Source of the DNA: JABCYV01 sp963696025
GTDB lineage: Bacteria; Acidobacteriota; Terriglobia; Terriglobales; Acidobacteriaceae
Direction: 5' to 3'
Length of the DNA: 64,000 bases
Assembly: GCA_963696025.1 (NCBI GenBank)
Contig: CAVOII010000007.1
Span: 124,001-188,000, forward strand
Part shown: positions 9,319 through 18,209 of the stretch, one piece after another
Numbering within the stretch: position 1 is the stretch's first letter
How the letters are laid out: each line of letters begins with the position of its first letter
Program-made: the position numbers and the translations under genes
The notes under the pieces: model-generated
What the model saw: only the letters and a program-made list of their open reading frames with translations
What the model was told of the DNA's origin: nothing
Databases searched by the model: none

Positions 9319-9567
9319 TCACCTGAGAAACCTGAAAGAATCGAGGGGTTGTTTCAGACGGCCGTACACTTCGTTCCGATCTTCTTTGGTGAACTCGTTG
9401 ATGGCGCCGGGATCGAAAGCGCCGGAACTTGTCATCGCCGTTTTGATGGCCAATTGGTAGCACTTCTTTTCGTGAAAGGTCCGGTACACGCGCCCATCCA
9501 GACTGTGACTCATTCCGGCATCGTTGTTCACACCAACTGAGCAACTTGTGAAATGATCCCATGACAA
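9319..9567 (-). CDS. Hypothetical protein, possibly a C-terminal remnant
   Basis: An 82-residue frame that reads like real protein (DGRVYRTFHEKKCYQLAI, then DPGAINEFTKEDRNEVYGRL) and ends DSFRFLR. The pattern resembles the C-terminal end of secreted acidobacterial hypotheticals, but no signal peptide or strong ribosome site precedes it, so it may be a truncated gene. The rest of the gap between 9090 and 9664 shows nothing I recognise. Function unknown. Confidence 0.4.
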   Translation of the reverse strand: MSWDHFTSCSVGVNNDAGMSHSLDGRVYRTFHEKKCYQLAIKTAMTSSGAFDPGAINEFTKEDRNEVYGRLKQPLDSFRFLR

Positions 9568-9664
9568 CGTCGGCGATGTTACAAAACCCGTGCCACCTGA
9601 TAAAAGATATTCCTCCTTCCCCCATCATTCTGTGCTGTGTCACAATCACTAACAGAAGCCAAGC

Positions 9665-10219
9665 ATGGATGAGATTCTGAAGGTGTCCGCTCAGGAATCG
9701 ACCCCGGCGAACTCGGGCAAATGGATCAGCCGAATTGTGATAGCCGTCATCATCGGCGAAGCAATTTGGGGGTTCCTGGTTTCGGTCACCAACAATCTCG
9801 CCCTGCCCGCTATGGCGAGGGTGATGGGCGGAGATGCTCAATCTCCCCTGTATCTCGGAAAGGGCGATTTCAATGTTCCGGCCCTATTCGCCTCGATTCT
9901 GGAGCTTTGCTTCGCAGGAATCGTCGCCATTGTTCTGCATTCTTGGTCAGGAAGAGCTGTGCGCGTTCGGGCGAAGCCGGGGCCCGGCGCACCACTTCTG
10001 GCGCCAACTCCGACTCCAGTCGCTGCGCCTCCGCCCGATTCACCGCCAATCCCTGCCGCGAACACGGCGGTCCAAGCCAAGCAACCTGTGGCGACTGGGC
10101 AATCGGCGGCACAACCAGCCCGGCCATCAACCCAGCCGGCTAAACCCGTAAGGCCAAAGCAACCCAAAGAGGTCTACTACAATATCGTCGGAGAGCCTGT
10201 GGACCCGGACGACGAGTAA
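9665..10219 (+). CDS. Hypothetical membrane protein with Pro/Ala-rich tail
   Basis: A 184-residue protein not assigned to a family. There are two predicted membrane segments, about 22-42 (IVIAVIIGEAIWGFLVSV) and about 75-95 (ALFASILELCFAGIVAIVL). A low-complexity Pro/Ala-rich tail (about 105-165) follows, and the end is acidic (VYYNIVGEPVDPDDE). The ATG is clear. The long disordered tail suggests a tethered or periplasm-facing extension; its job is unknown. Confidence 0.6.
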   Translation: MDEILKVSAQESTPANSGKWISRIVIAVIIGEAIWGFLVSVTNNLALPAMARVMGGDAQSPLYLGKGDFNVPALFASILELCFAGIVAIVLHSWSGRAVRVRAKPGPGAPLLAPTPTPVAAPPPDSPPIPAANTAVQAKQPVATGQSAAQPARPSTQPAKPVRPKQPKEVYYNIVGEPVDPDDE

Positions 10220-10311
10220 TCCGCGGACTCAGCGCTTTGCGACCGTAAGTACAGTGAATCCTGTATGGCGGGTCGCGAAAACCTTGTGTAGGTTTGAAGC
10301 TGCGGTGTGAT

Positions 10312-10713
10312 ATGGCGAAGCGCATCCTCATTGCCGACGATCATGAGTCAGTGTTGCGCGCGATCCGCGCAAAGCTCGAATCGCATCTCGGCTGGCAGGT
10401 TTGCGGCGACGCTGTGGATGGACGCGAAACCGTCAAGAAAGCTTTCGAATTGAGGCCTGACCTCGTAGTCCTGGATTTCGCGATGCCGGGGCTGAATGGA
10501 CTAATGGCGGCTTCAGAGATCAAAGAACTCCTGCCCGACGTGCCCATCGTGATGCTCACCATGTACGGGACATCAGAAGTGAAGCAAGAAGCCAAGAAGC
10601 ATGGAATCTCCCGCCTGGTCGACAAAGAAAAATCGGGAGGTCTCGTAGCGGCGATTGAGGAATTGCTGGGTTCGACCGTCGAAGGAACCTCAGGCCTGCC
10701 CGCCTCGATCTGA
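10312..10713 (+). CDS. Single-domain response regulator
   Basis: A CheY-like receiver with no output domain. From the ATG at 10312 (MAKRILIADDH) the key residues are present: the acidic pair in IADDHES, the phospho-acceptor Asp in VVLDFAMPG, Thr in VMLTMYG and Lys in VDKEKS. An upstream TTG at 10294 would add six residues; the ATG matches the family start better. No histidine kinase is adjacent, so its partner lies elsewhere. The length of 133 residues includes a short unstructured tail. Confidence 0.88.
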   Translation: MAKRILIADDHESVLRAIRAKLESHLGWQVCGDAVDGRETVKKAFELRPDLVVLDFAMPGLNGLMAASEIKELLPDVPIVMLTMYGTSEVKQEAKKHGISRLVDKEKSGGLVAAIEELLGSTVEGTSGLPASI

Positions 10714-10745
10714 AGTTCGCAAACAGTGCTTCGGGTCTGAGCAAC

Positions 10746-10800
10746 ATTGCCGTTCTAATATCGCGATTTCACCAGTAATTCTCAGTGGTGTAAACGACTC
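10746..10800 (-). repeat. Dispersed repeat, copy at 10.75 kb (minus orientation)
   Basis: On the minus strand this contains ACTGGTGAAATCGCGATATT preceded by a TTTACACCACTGAGAATT segment, matching the other copies listed at 14.44, 18.5, 22.5, 25.84, 27.13, 29.33 and 52.3 kb. It lies between the response regulator and the next membrane-protein gene, which otherwise has nothing recognisable in its 240-base leader. Confidence 0.6.
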
Positions 10801-10953
10801 CCCCTCGTCATTGACTTGCTGAATCTCTCCACCTAACATTTCAGCCCAAATAATCGGGCAGGAGATGCTCACTACAATGCTGGGCGGCAGCATGAGTGTT
10901 GTTTATAAGCTGTGTAGGTCTTTTGCACATGAGTGATTTTGCAGGAGGGCGTC

Positions 10954-11364
10954 ATGAATCGTGAACGGGTGCTGAAGGTTGTGCTGGTGTTGGTGGGATT
11001 GCTCTTTTCGGCTCTAGTTTATCCCCTGACAATGTTTCTGCGGCAAGAGCCTGCGTTGGCGATGATGCTTAGTCTCTATGTCACGCTTGGGATTTTTTTG
11101 CTGCTGGCAGCGCGCAAGCCATCGGAGAATCGCAGCCTGATCGCCTTCACAGCATGGTCGAGCTTCGTTCACGCCGCCGTTATGGGCGTGCAGGCACTCG
11201 AGAAGGTGATCGAACGTGGAGAACTGCTGGGCGTGGCTGCCCTGGTTATTATCGGTGTAGCCTTGATCGCGCTGGCTCCGGCGAAGCCGTCAGGTGAGCG
11301 GACATCCGCAGCCGGAGAGTCGGGTCACGCTCTGGCAACGCCGCCCCCGACATCCCAATCGTGA
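10954..11364 (+). CDS. Four-helix membrane protein (DUF6632-like)
   Basis: From the ATG at 10954, eight bases behind a CAGGAGG ribosome site, the 136-residue product has four hydrophobic segments: about 6-26 (VLKVVLVLVGLLFSALVY), about 38-55, about 66-82 and about 92-110. A short hydrophilic tail follows. A GTG at 10933 extends the frame by seven residues but ignores the ribosome site. It resembles a small acidobacterial membrane family I associate with DUF6632; the assignment is from memory of the pattern. Function unknown. Confidence 0.65.
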   Translation: MNRERVLKVVLVLVGLLFSALVYPLTMFLRQEPALAMMLSLYVTLGIFLLLAARKPSENRSLIAFTAWSSFVHAAVMGVQALEKVIERGELLGVAALVIIGVALIALAPAKPSGERTSAAGESGHALATPPPTSQS

Positions 11365-11491
11365 AAGAAGCCTGAGTTCGCGAAGGTGTAACAGATCCTC
11401 TTGCGTGCCTAACGGTCGAGATCACCCGATTTAACCAACAAATTGCCCGGTCCAAATTTGGCCTGCGATTCGATCGTCGCCGTTTGCCTCT

Positions 11492-12694
11492 TCACTTGAT
11501 GGCTCCGTACTTTTTGAGTATTTGGATGGTTTTCGCAAGCGGCAGCGATTCGACCGTATGACCGTGACCGGTCATGGTCGTCGCGCGAAACATGGAGTTG
11601 TACACCGCCTCCTCGCTGGCTTCGATCGCGGCCAGAAACAGTGGCGAGATGGCATCATTGGTGAGCACTTCAATCTGCTGGGTCAGCGCCTTGTCATTCG
11701 CGCGAACGCGAACCTGCGGAGCGGTCGAGAAGGCGATGGCATAGTCTCCGCTGCCGTTGGAGCCCGCGCTCCCGGTGCGGGCCAATCCGAACCACGCCCG
11801 CGCTGCCAACCGCTTCAGATTGCGCGCACCGAGCGGCGCATCGGTTGCAATAACGATCATGCACGATCCGTCTCCGCGATCGCGACCGTTGCCTTGCTGC
11901 TGGAGTTCCTGACGCAGGTAGTATTGTCTCAACTCCCGGCCCACGGGAGCGCCCGCGATCGTCAGCACGCCGCCGAAATTTGTCTGCACCAGAATGCCGA
12001 CCGTGTATCCACCGAGAGTGCCAGGGAGACGGCGCGATGCGGTTCCAATGCCTCCCTTCCAACCAAATGCAACTGTTCCAGTCCCCGCGCCGACAGCGCC
12101 TTCTTCGACCGCGCCACTTTTTGCATTCTTGATGGCGGCAAAAACATCCTCGGGCGTAATGTGGCGACCACGAATGTCGTTCAGATATCCGTCGTTTGTC
12201 TCGCCTACGAAGGGGTTCACCGACAACACATCCTCGTTCCCCGCAAGATTCAGCATGTAGCTGGTCAGCGCATCCGCCACTTGCGGCACGCTTTCGGTGT
12301 TTGTAAGGAGGATAGGGGTTTCAATGTTGCCCAGCTCGTCGACCTGCGTGGAACCGGACAGCTTGCCAAAACCATTGCCCACGAAAATCGCGCCCGGCAC
12401 TTTCTCTCGATAGAGATTGCCAGCGTGAGGAATGACGGCCGTCACTCCCGTCCGCACGTCATCTCCGCGGATGATCGTTGTATGCCCGACCCGCACTCCA
12501 GCAACATCGGTGATTGCGTCTAAGGGTCCCGTTGGCAGAATGCCCACTTTCAGCCCTAGGTCCGAAGCACGCGGACGGTCATTCGGAGTTGTGATTTGGC
12601 CGAAAGCGGCAGAGGTTATCGATAGGACAGCAGCAACAATGAAAATGTTCTTGAACAGCGCGACGCAGCTAACGCGAACGATGCCTGGCCTCAT
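11492..12694 (-). CDS. P1-family (DmpA-like) aminopeptidase, exported
   Basis: A 400-residue self-processing N-terminal nucleophile hydrolase of peptidase family S58/P1, which releases D-amino acids, L-amino acids or beta-peptides depending on the member. A signal peptide (IFIVAAVLSITSAAFGQ) is followed by VGHTTIIRGDDVRTGVTAV, typical of the family. The probable cleavage and nucleophile site is Gly-Ser within RGDGSCMIVIATDAPL, which also marks the start of the beta-subunit. The C-terminal end (YNSMFRATTMTGHGHTVESL) matches the family. It stands alone; substrate cannot be predicted. Confidence 0.85.
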   Translation of the reverse strand: MRPGIVRVSCVALFKNIFIVAAVLSITSAAFGQITTPNDRPRASDLGLKVGILPTGPLDAITDVAGVRVGHTTIIRGDDVRTGVTAVIPHAGNLYREKVPGAIFVGNGFGKLSGSTQVDELGNIETPILLTNTESVPQVADALTSYMLNLAGNEDVLSVNPFVGETNDGYLNDIRGRHITPEDVFAAIKNAKSGAVEEGAVGAGTGTVAFGWKGGIGTASRRLPGTLGGYTVGILVQTNFGGVLTIAGAPVGRELRQYYLRQELQQQGNGRDRGDGSCMIVIATDAPLGARNLKRLAARAWFGLARTGSAGSNGSGDYAIAFSTAPQVRVRANDKALTQQIEVLTNDAISPLFLAAIEASEEAVYNSMFRATTMTGHGHTVESLPLAKTIQILKKYGAIK

Positions 12695-12749
12695 GATGCC
12701 GAGATGCTATCACTTGGGCATTATCAGGCAAATTGCAACAACAATCGGG

Positions 12750-12912
12750 TCAATGCATTATGAGAGAGCGGCCCTGTTGAGTGGAGTATACGGCGGAGAT
12801 GTAGGGCAAGAATCAGAGGAGAAGATAGGCAAATGGGCTGAAGAATGACACTTTACCTTGAGGGAAAGACTCCGTTGAGCGCGAATGATCTTTCCCTCAA
12901 GGAGGCAACTGC
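12750..12912 (+). ncRNA. IS110 left end: candidate bridge RNA
   Basis: This 163-base non-coding stretch ahead of the transposase is kept almost base-for-base in the second copy (20425-20587). It ends with a perfect 14-bp hairpin: CCTTGAGGGAAAGA at 12856-12869 and TCTTTCCCTCAAGG at 12889-12902, loop 19 bases. The 3' arm overlaps the AAGGAGG ribosome site of the transposase. In IS110-group elements the guide RNA comes from this side; that known placement, not a covariance match, is the basis of the call. Confidence 0.5.
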
Positions 12913-13981
12913 ATGAGTCGCGACATCAAGTATATCGGTATGGACGTGCACAAGGAAGCCATTGTGATTGCCGTCCTCAATGGCAGTGGCCAGTTGGTGA
13001 TGGAATCGATCGTCGAAACCAAAGCCAGTAGCATGCTGCAGTTTATCCACGGTCTGCGGGGCGAGTTGCATGGGACCTGGGAAGAAGGGACCTGGGCGGC
13101 TTGGCTCTACGATCTGTTGCAGCCCCAGGTGGCGCGAGTGCTGGTCTGCGATCCGCGGCGCAATGCCTTAATGAAGGAAGGCAACAAGAGCGACAAGGTG
13201 GATGCGCGCAAGCTGGCCGACTTGTTGCGTACGGGAATGCTGCGACCGGTCTATCACGGAGAACATGGACTGCGGACGCTGCGCGAGCTGGGGCGCAGTT
13301 ATCAGACCCTCAGCCAAGATCTGAATCGAGTGATGAACCGAATCAAAGCTCTGTATCGCGGCTGGAGCATTCCTTGTGCGGGTACCCAGGTCTATGCTCC
13401 GCGTTACCGCGAGGAATGGTTACACAAGATTGAACACGCGGGCGTGCGCCGGCGTGCCGAGCTACTCTATCAACAGTTGGATGGATTGCAGGGATTGCGA
13501 CGAACCCTGCGCCCTGAGTTATTGGCGGAGAGCCGGAAACACAAAGCTGCGAAACTACTACGTCAGATTCCCTGCATCGGTCCGATCCGAGCCGCCCGCT
13601 TGATCGCGTTGATGCAGACACCGCACCGGTTCCGGAGCAAACGGCAGCTCTGGACCTATAGTGGGCTGGGCATTGAGACCCGCGACAGTGCGCAATATCG
13701 CTACGTGCACGGACAACTGCAACGTACGAAAAAACCGCAACAGATTCGTGGTCTCAATCAGAATCACAACCACGAAATGAAAGATCTTCAAGGGAGCCGC
13801 GACCCGAGCCAGCTGTGGTGTAGGACCGTTGCGCGACTTCTATATGGCTTTGCTGGCTAAGGGCATGAAGCCCGAGATGGCGCGTCTGACCTTAGCCCGA
13901 AAGATCGCGGCCATGGCTTTGACACTCTGGAAGAAGGAGGGACGTTTCGACGCGGAACAACTGAAGCCGCAAGCAGCTTGA
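12913..13981 (+). pseudogene. IS110 transposase with late frameshift
   Basis: A DEDD-type IS110 transposase. The N-terminal RuvC-like domain shows the acidic residues in IKYIGMDVHKE, GTWEEGTW and SDKVDARKLADLL. The C-terminal transposase_20 region follows (LLRQIPCIGPIRAARLIAL, then LWTYSGLGIET). The frame breaks near 13785-13795: the first frame ends at 13860, while the true C-terminus continues in another frame to the TGA at 13979-13981. The break lies downstream of the catalytic Ser region, so the copy is probably inactive unless the indel is a read error. Confidence 0.85.
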
Positions 13982-13990
13982 GCGTTGCAC

Positions 13991-14437
13991 AGAACTCAGG
14001 TGGTCTCCCAGGTTTCACGCTTCGGTGGTGACCCATCGGTTCTGGCGATGCTCGGGTTCGAGGGAGAGTATCCATGCACTCATTAGGCGTTCCGGGTGCT
14101 CAAATCAGCACCCAGTCTCCGGGTCAATCCTATGCCCCCTCGGATAACCCAAAAAAGCCATAGGCCTCGAGCCTCCCATAGGATGATGGTTGGCACTTAA
14201 GCCAACGGTTGGCTTGCGCAGCATCGCAGCTGATCGGCGTTAAGCACCACTGCTCCATGAAACCATTTCTTCGAGATCATCGACTGGAGTTAGCAATCGC
14301 CGCTGAACTACACGGCGATCCAAAGTGCGAAACCCAAAATCCTCTCCAAGAAGAAGGGGGCCTGGATGCAAGTCACCATTCCGGGATCCCACGGAGGGGA
14401 GTGGAGAAGTATTTTTTCTTGACATCCTCTCTCATAG
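13991..14437. other. Non-coding stretch after IS110
   Basis: No gene is supported here. The stretch probably includes the IS110 right end. It contains CCCATAGGATGATGG at 14174-14188 and the similar CTCATAGGATGAGTG at 14431-14445, plus inverted CCTATG/CATAGG words around 14128-14180. These could be IS-end or recombination remnants, but I cannot assign boundaries. Confidence 0.4.
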
Positions 14438-14475
14438 GATGAGTGAAATGGCGATGTTACAACAGCTGTGTTCCT
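14431..14475 (+). repeat. Dispersed repeat, copy at 14.44 kb
   Basis: Contains GAGTGAAATGGCGATGTTAC followed by AACAGCTGTGTTCC, the most conserved part of the dispersed family. The copy at 18506 shares GCGATGTTACAACAGCT exactly. It lies between the IS110 right end and the aspartyl protease gene. Confidence 0.7.
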
Positions 14476-14563
14476 CTCGAAGATAGTCGCCTGGGGCAAA
14501 TGCTGATCCAGCGCTGGAGATCGGTAGAACTTCTGGACAGCCCAAGCTTCTGTGCCGCGCAGA

Positions 14564-15415
14564 TCAGCGAGTTTCGAATGAGACCACATGTCGATCAAAA
14601 TCGAAAGCCACCGCTGTAGCACCAAGGGCGGTGGGGCCTAGCAAGCCGTCAAAGTTCCGGAGATTGCGCTCGGGGGTGGTCCAAACATAAGCCCTTTTCC
14701 TTTCCCGGGAGAGCGGCCCCACAGTGACCGACTCCAACTCGACTTCCGCTAGGCCGTCCTTGCCACCAGGGTTGAGATTGAAATCTTGACGGTGAATGCG
14801 CAGTTGCTTCAGGCTGCCGGTGAGTCGTCGCTGGAACAGCATCAAGTCCTTAGTGCCAGTATCGAGCAGCATTTGAAGTTTTTCGCCACCGCTCTCTATT
14901 GGAATGAGTATGTAAGTTCCGCCGGCTTCGTGCTTCGTTTGGAATGCTATCGCGCGTGCGGCATCGGTGGTTGTGCCGAACACGAGCTTCTTGCGACGGT
15001 AGTCTAGGCTGAAGTTCTGCATACCCAGAACGTCCAGGCCAACTACAGCATCAATGCGCGTGCCCAACGCCTGTTCGATTCGTCCAAGGTCCATTGCCAC
15101 CATATCCAAGGCCTCGACCGCAACAACTCCCAACCGAACCTCAGGGACGCTGACCCTTTCCACAGCAATCGACCGGTTCATCAGTGAAAGTTCCTGAACC
15201 GAGCCCAAAAGACCCAATCTTTTGGCGACTCTAATACTTATAGCGCTGGGGACCGCACCGGTATCGATCAACATCTTCTGGTGGTGCAGACCTCCCAAAG
15301 TTCCGTCCAGCACCACTGCCCAACCGTCGATCAGCTGGAATGAGACCTCGACTCGTTCCTGAGCCTCGGAGACGAGAGTCAAACACAGAACCATAACAGC
15401 CACCTCGAATTTCAT
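14564..15415 (-). CDS. Tandem retropepsin-like aspartyl protease, exported
   Basis: From the ATG at 15415 (GGAGG four bases upstream) the product is 283 residues with a signal peptide (MKFEVAVMVLCLTLVSEA). It carries two aspartyl-protease half-sites: KMLIDTGAVPSAI (D51-T-G) and QMLLDTGTKDLML (D185-T-G). Retropepsins normally act as homodimers of one DTG lobe; here both lobes are on one chain, so an internal pseudo-dimer is plausible. A hydrophobic GLDVLGMQNFSLDY block follows lobe one and FDGLLGPTALG follows lobe two, as in the family. It is divergent from the winged-helix/TPR gene with about 170 bases between the starts. Confidence 0.75.
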   Translation of the reverse strand: MKFEVAVMVLCLTLVSEAQERVEVSFQLIDGWAVVLDGTLGGLHHQKMLIDTGAVPSAISIRVAKRLGLLGSVQELSLMNRSIAVERVSVPEVRLGVVAVEALDMVAMDLGRIEQALGTRIDAVVGLDVLGMQNFSLDYRRKKLVFGTTTDAARAIAFQTKHEAGGTYILIPIESGGEKLQMLLDTGTKDLMLFQRRLTGSLKQLRIHRQDFNLNPGGKDGLAEVELESVTVGPLSRERKRAYVWTTPERNLRNFDGLLGPTALGATAVAFDFDRHVVSFETR

Positions 15416-15587
15416 ATTTCCTCCGCGATCCACGCAGGAGGAGGTTGGGGGTTTAGCGACTAAGAAGTCCTGAGGAAGACCTCTAATTTGGGAAAGGCTT
15501 TGCTCGGGGAATGCTTAGGCTTTCAGTTTCAGGGATTTGCAGTGGTCCTAGAACGAAGCTCTCTGCGTTTTGCCGCGGAGACCTATA

Positions 15588-17441
15588 ATGTGCCCAATTC
15601 CAACGGAGGACGGTTTGGCCAGCAGACTCAGGATCGGGGAGTGGCGAGTGGCTCCTGAGCTGAACAGCCTCGAGCGTGACGGGCGCTCTGTCCACGTCGA
15701 ACCCAAGGTCATGCAGGTACTGGTAACCTTGGCCGAGCAGCCCGGGAATGTTCTCTCCAAGGAGCATATTCTTCGTCAGGTATGGCCAGAAACCTTTGTC
15801 TCCGAGGAAGTGCTGACGCGCTCCATTTCCGAACTGCGTAGAGTCTTCGAAGACAATCCTCGGGAGCCTACCTACATCCAGACCATTCCGAAGGGCGGTT
15901 ATAGGCTCCTGGCCCCAGTTGTTGCTGAGGGAGTCGATCGGCAGACGATCGGTACGCGTTGGTGGGAGCGAAAGAGATGGGGGCTCGCAATCTCCGCTGC
16001 AATTGTTCTGCTCGGAGCGCTCAGTTTCTACTTCATGAATCGCAGCCAGCATAGAGAATCAAGATCGCGGATATCCTCCCTGGCGGTGCTGCCGCTAACC
16101 AATCTTTCCGGTGATGCCAGCCAGGATTACTTCACCGATGGACTGACGGACGAGCTGACGACACGGTTGGCGAAAATCAGTGCCCTTCGAGTTATTTCGC
16201 GAACATCGGTGATGCACTACAAGGGCAGTACGAAAACGACCCCTGAGATTGCTCGCGAATTGAATGTGGACGCGCTCCTCGTAGGATCAGTGCTGCGTTC
16301 CGGAGACAAAGTCAGAATCAGCGCACAATTGATCGAGGCTCGACGTGACAAGAACCTATGGGCTGAAAGTTACGAACGCGATCTCCGCGATATTCTGGCG
16401 TTGCAGGCCGATGTCGCGCGCACCGTCGCTGGGGAAATCAAGATTCAAGTAACCCCGCAGGAGAGCAAAAGCGTGTTTACTGCCGGGGCCGTAAACCCAG
16501 AGGCTTACGATTCCTATCTCAAAGGTAACTATTACTGGGATAAGTTTACCAAGGCCGGCATGAGGAAGGCGGTTTCTTATTATCAGCAAGCTATCGACGC
16601 GGATCCGAACTACGCTCTTGCCTACGTTGGCCTGGCGGATGCCTATCACGAGCTTTGGGACACTCCTCCCAATGAGGTAATTCCAAAATCCAGAGCCGCA
16701 TCGGAAAAGGCATTACAGCTCGACGAAGGTTTGGCCGAAGCTCACAGCTCGTTAGGCTGGGTGAAGTGGATCTATTATTGGGATTGGGCGGGCGCGGAAG
16801 CGGAATTTCAGCGTGCGCTGCAGCTCAACCCAAATTCTTCCCACGCGCATGGAATGCGTGCAGAGTATCTCGATTCCATGGGGCGGTTCGCAGAAGCCGC
16901 GAAAGAACGGGCAATTTCCAAACAGCTTAACCCGGTAGAGCCAATTTTGTATGACACAAGCGGGGACCATTTCCTTTACACGCGAGAGTTCGATAAAGCC
17001 ATTGAGCAATACAACGAAGCGTTGGAGTTAAACCCAGCTTTTAGCATCGCGCACGGCGGGCTTTTCGAAGCTTACGCATTGAAGGGTATGCTGAAAGAAA
17101 GCATGGAACACTTTGAGGAAATGACTGTCCTGGACGGGGACCCCAAGCTGGCTGCAAAGGTAACGGCTGCTTATGCGAAGTCCGGCTACCGAAGTGCGAT
17201 CCGAGTCATCCTCGATGACAGGCGGTTGAAAAGGTTAAGTGGACGCTGGCTTCCATTTGCAGATGACGCTGACTTTTACATAAAGCTGGGCGAGAAGGAC
17301 CTTTGCCTAATGGCCTTGCAGCAAGCCGTGCAACAACGAGACCCTGAGGCGACCGCACTCCAGGTAGACCCTATTTTTGATTCCATCCGCTCTGACCCGC
17401 GCTTTCAACAACTGGTGCATCGGGTCGGACTACCGCAGTGA
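15588..17441 (+). CDS. Winged-helix transmembrane regulator with TPRs
   Basis: A CadC/ToxR-like membrane regulator of about 617 residues from the ATG at 15588; a TTG at 15570 would add six. Domains in order: OmpR-type winged helix (about 12-110; LRIGEWRVAPELNSLERDG, then YIQTIPKGGYRLLAP), one membrane helix (about 132-150; WGLAISAAIVLLGALSFYF), a TolB-N-like domain (SLAVLPLTNLSGDASQDYF to about 300), and several TPRs to the end. The DNA-binding end would be cytoplasmic and the TolB/TPR part periplasmic. Such proteins are common in Acidobacteria. Divergence from the aspartyl protease makes that gene a candidate target, by inference only. Confidence 0.85.
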   Translation: MCPIPTEDGLASRLRIGEWRVAPELNSLERDGRSVHVEPKVMQVLVTLAEQPGNVLSKEHILRQVWPETFVSEEVLTRSISELRRVFEDNPREPTYIQTIPKGGYRLLAPVVAEGVDRQTIGTRWWERKRWGLAISAAIVLLGALSFYFMNRSQHRESRSRISSLAVLPLTNLSGDASQDYFTDGLTDELTTRLAKISALRVISRTSVMHYKGSTKTTPEIARELNVDALLVGSVLRSGDKVRISAQLIEARRDKNLWAESYERDLRDILALQADVARTVAGEIKIQVTPQESKSVFTAGAVNPEAYDSYLKGNYYWDKFTKAGMRKAVSYYQQAIDADPNYALAYVGLADAYHELWDTPPNEVIPKSRAASEKALQLDEGLAEAHSSLGWVKWIYYWDWAGAEAEFQRALQLNPNSSHAHGMRAEYLDSMGRFAEAAKERAISKQLNPVEPILYDTSGDHFLYTREFDKAIEQYNEALELNPAFSIAHGGLFEAYALKGMLKESMEHFEEMTVLDGDPKLAAKVTAAYAKSGYRSAIRVILDDRRLKRLSGRWLPFADDADFYIKLGEKDLCLMALQQAVQQRDPEATALQVDPIFDSIRSDPRFQQLVHRVGLPQ

Positions 17442-17459
17442 GCTCCCCTACCTTCGCCA

Positions 17460-18209
17460 TCATCGCGGGCGATGGTCATTAAGCCGGTACTCGCCGAGGA
17501 GATCAGCGAGAATCCATGCTGCTCCGGCAATCGCGAAGGTCTCGGTGGTTTCGCCCCAATTCGTAGGATTGTGGGGATTCGAAAGAAGCAACGGTACCCA
17601 CACGAGTAGCCCAAAGATCACGAGCATCATTGTCAGTAGGCGAGTTGCGAGAAGTGCCATTCGATTCGTAAGAAGAGCAACAGCCGCGAGTGCGAACAGA
17701 ACAGTCGTCGCTACCGCCCAAAACATCTGACTTGGGGGAAGCCATTTGGGAACAAAACTGGCGGTAGCACCAAGATAAATCGCCTGCTCGAGGCCAAAGG
17801 AAGCGGCACAGATGCCCAAAAGAATGCGGCCGATCCGATTAAGCGTTTCCGGTGACCATGGCGACGACAAGCGTGCATAAACGATCGCCGTTCCGGTCAC
17901 GAGGGAGAACTGCTCGAAGAAGTTGCCCCAGCTATTGTAGATCTGCGGCTTGGCGACGATTTGTGGCACGCACCGTAAGGCGAAGACAAGATAAATCGCA
18001 CCAAGGACGGCTGCGCCCGCTTTCGCGGTCCGACGGGACTGAATCGCAGCTCCGCCGAAGATCTCGGCAGCGGCGGCGGGGTAGACAATGTAACGCGGTA
18101 GATGCCAGCCGTTGTAGTCGTGCCAGGCCAGCGTGATGAGGGCAAAGGCCAACGCCGCCGCTCCAAACACATGACGGCCGAGGTTCGAACTAGGCGTTGA
18201 TACAGTCAT
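17460..18209 (-). CDS. Polytopic membrane protein, DoxX-like
   Basis: A 249-residue protein with about seven hydrophobic segments (for example VFGAAALAFALITLAW, VLGAIYLVFALRCVP, MFWAVATTVLFALAAVALL, LLTMMLVIFGLLVWVPLLL) and short charged loops. The layout recalls DoxX-like or DUF4149-like families, but I see no decisive motif. It ends convergent with, and 18 bases from, the winged-helix/TPR gene. Confidence 0.65.
   Translation of the reverse strand: MTVSTPSSNLGRHVFGAAALAFALITLAWHDYNGWHLPRYIVYPAAAAEIFGGAAIQSRRTAKAGAAVLGAIYLVFALRCVPQIVAKPQIYNSWGNFFEQFSLVTGTAIVYARLSSPWSPETLNRIGRILLGICAASFGLEQAIYLGATASFVPKWLPPSQMFWAVATTVLFALAAVALLTNRMALLATRLLTMMLVIFGLLVWVPLLLSNPHNPTNWGETTETFAIAGAAWILADLLGEYRLNDHRPR

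Larger units (their letters stand above)
12750..13990 (+). mobile_element. IS110-family insertion sequence, frameshifted copy
   Basis: The element consists of a 163-base non-coding left end (12750-12912), a transposase (12913-13981) and a short right end whose limit I cannot fix. The left boundary is placed where sequence shared with the truncated copy at 20425 begins (GGTCAATGCATTATGAGAGA). IS110 elements lack terminal inverted repeats and encode a structured guide ('bridge') RNA in a non-coding end. No target duplication is expected or seen. Confidence 0.8.

Noticed and set aside
9137..9841. A 234-codon minus-strand frame across the 9.1-9.8 kb gap
   Set aside because: Composition is Arg/His/Ser-rich without domain character and it runs antisense into the membrane-protein gene at 9665. 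Treated as a shadow frame.
11522..12523. A 333-codon frame antisense to the P1 peptidase
   Set aside because: Shadow of a high-GC gene; the minus-strand peptidase has clear motifs throughout.
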